Source: Candidatus Hecatellales archaeon (lineage in GTDB: Archaea > Thermoproteota > Bathyarchaeia > Hecatellales > Hecatellaceae). From it: DNA of 6,174 bases. Below, piece by piece: positions 6,097 to 6,174 of the stretch. Made by a program: the position numbers and the translations under genes. The number at the start of each line of letters is the position of its first letter. Position 1 is the first letter of the stretch. The stretch lies in NCBI GenBank assembly GCA_003662515.1, contig QMYF01000037.1, forward strand, positions 1 to 6,174. The letters are read 5' to 3'. Under the pieces are notes generated by a model. That model was not told the DNA's origin. It ran no database searches and worked only from the letters and a program-made list of their open reading frames with translations.

Positions 6097-6174
6097 ATGG
6101 CGTCCGCCTCCGTTAATATCCTAATAGTGCTGCTCCTTCTTTTCTCCACCTTTCAGTCTGCCGCCGCCTATGCT
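6097..6174 (+). CDS. N terminus of a secreted or membrane-anchored protein (cut by the window edge)
   Basis: Only 26 codons are visible. They run from an ATG preceded by GGGAG (6086-6090) at six-base spacing, and the gene starts 29 bases after the dnaG stop. The peptide begins MASASVN, continues with a strongly hydrophobic stretch (ILIVLLLLF), and ends in small residues with AAAYA. This is the profile of a signal peptide with an AYA cleavage motif, or of a single N-terminal membrane anchor. The product family cannot be recognised from this fragment. Its export signal sets it apart from the cytoplasmic information-processing genes before it. Confidence 0.7.
   Translation, partial: MASASVNILIVLLLLFSTFQSAAAYA

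Noticed and set aside
1..6174. CRISPR arrays, insertion sequences or attachment sites
   Set aside because: No regularly spaced direct repeats, transposase frame or terminal inverted repeats were seen. The content is conserved housekeeping genes.

Overview
The window comes from an archaeal chromosome. It holds archaeal-type PheRS alpha and beta subunits, a TyrRS of the Pyrococcus/Aeropyrum type, a small archaeal Toprim protein and an archaeal DnaG. GTG/TTG/ACG-type starts, purine-rich Shine-Dalgarno sites and tightly packed genes fit this. Base composition is moderately GC-rich. A Thermoproteota/TACK lineage such as Bathyarchaeia seems plausible, but that placement is only an impression from protein style. 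All recognised genes are on the + strand.

Layout: (1) 1-1262, pheS, missing its 5' end; (2) 1262-2938, pheT, overlapping the pheS stop by one base; (3) 2939-3273, a 335-base gap with no credible protein, but with a dense set of nested inverted repeats that look like a structured RNA of roughly 220 nt; (4) 3274-4377, tyrS; (5) 4378-4806, a small Toprim protein of the UPF0292 type, which starts directly after the tyrS stop and appears to use an ACG start; (6) 4807-4909, a short gap with competing inverted repeats and a good ribosome binding site; (7) 4910-6067, archaeal dnaG with a TTG start; (8) 6097 to the end, the first 26 codons of a secreted or membrane-anchored protein.

The conserved genes form an information-processing neighbourhood. 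PheS and PheT make the heterotetrameric PheRS that charges tRNA-Phe, and TyrRS charges tRNA-Tyr. DnaG is the archaeal Toprim protein linked to the RNA exosome and to primer synthesis, and the small Toprim protein next to it probably acts on nucleic acid. The two aromatic-amino-acid synthetases flank the unexplained RNA candidate.

The least ordinary parts are the structured RNA candidate at about 2981-3200 and the apparent ACG start of the Toprim gene. Neither could be tested by folding software or database search here.
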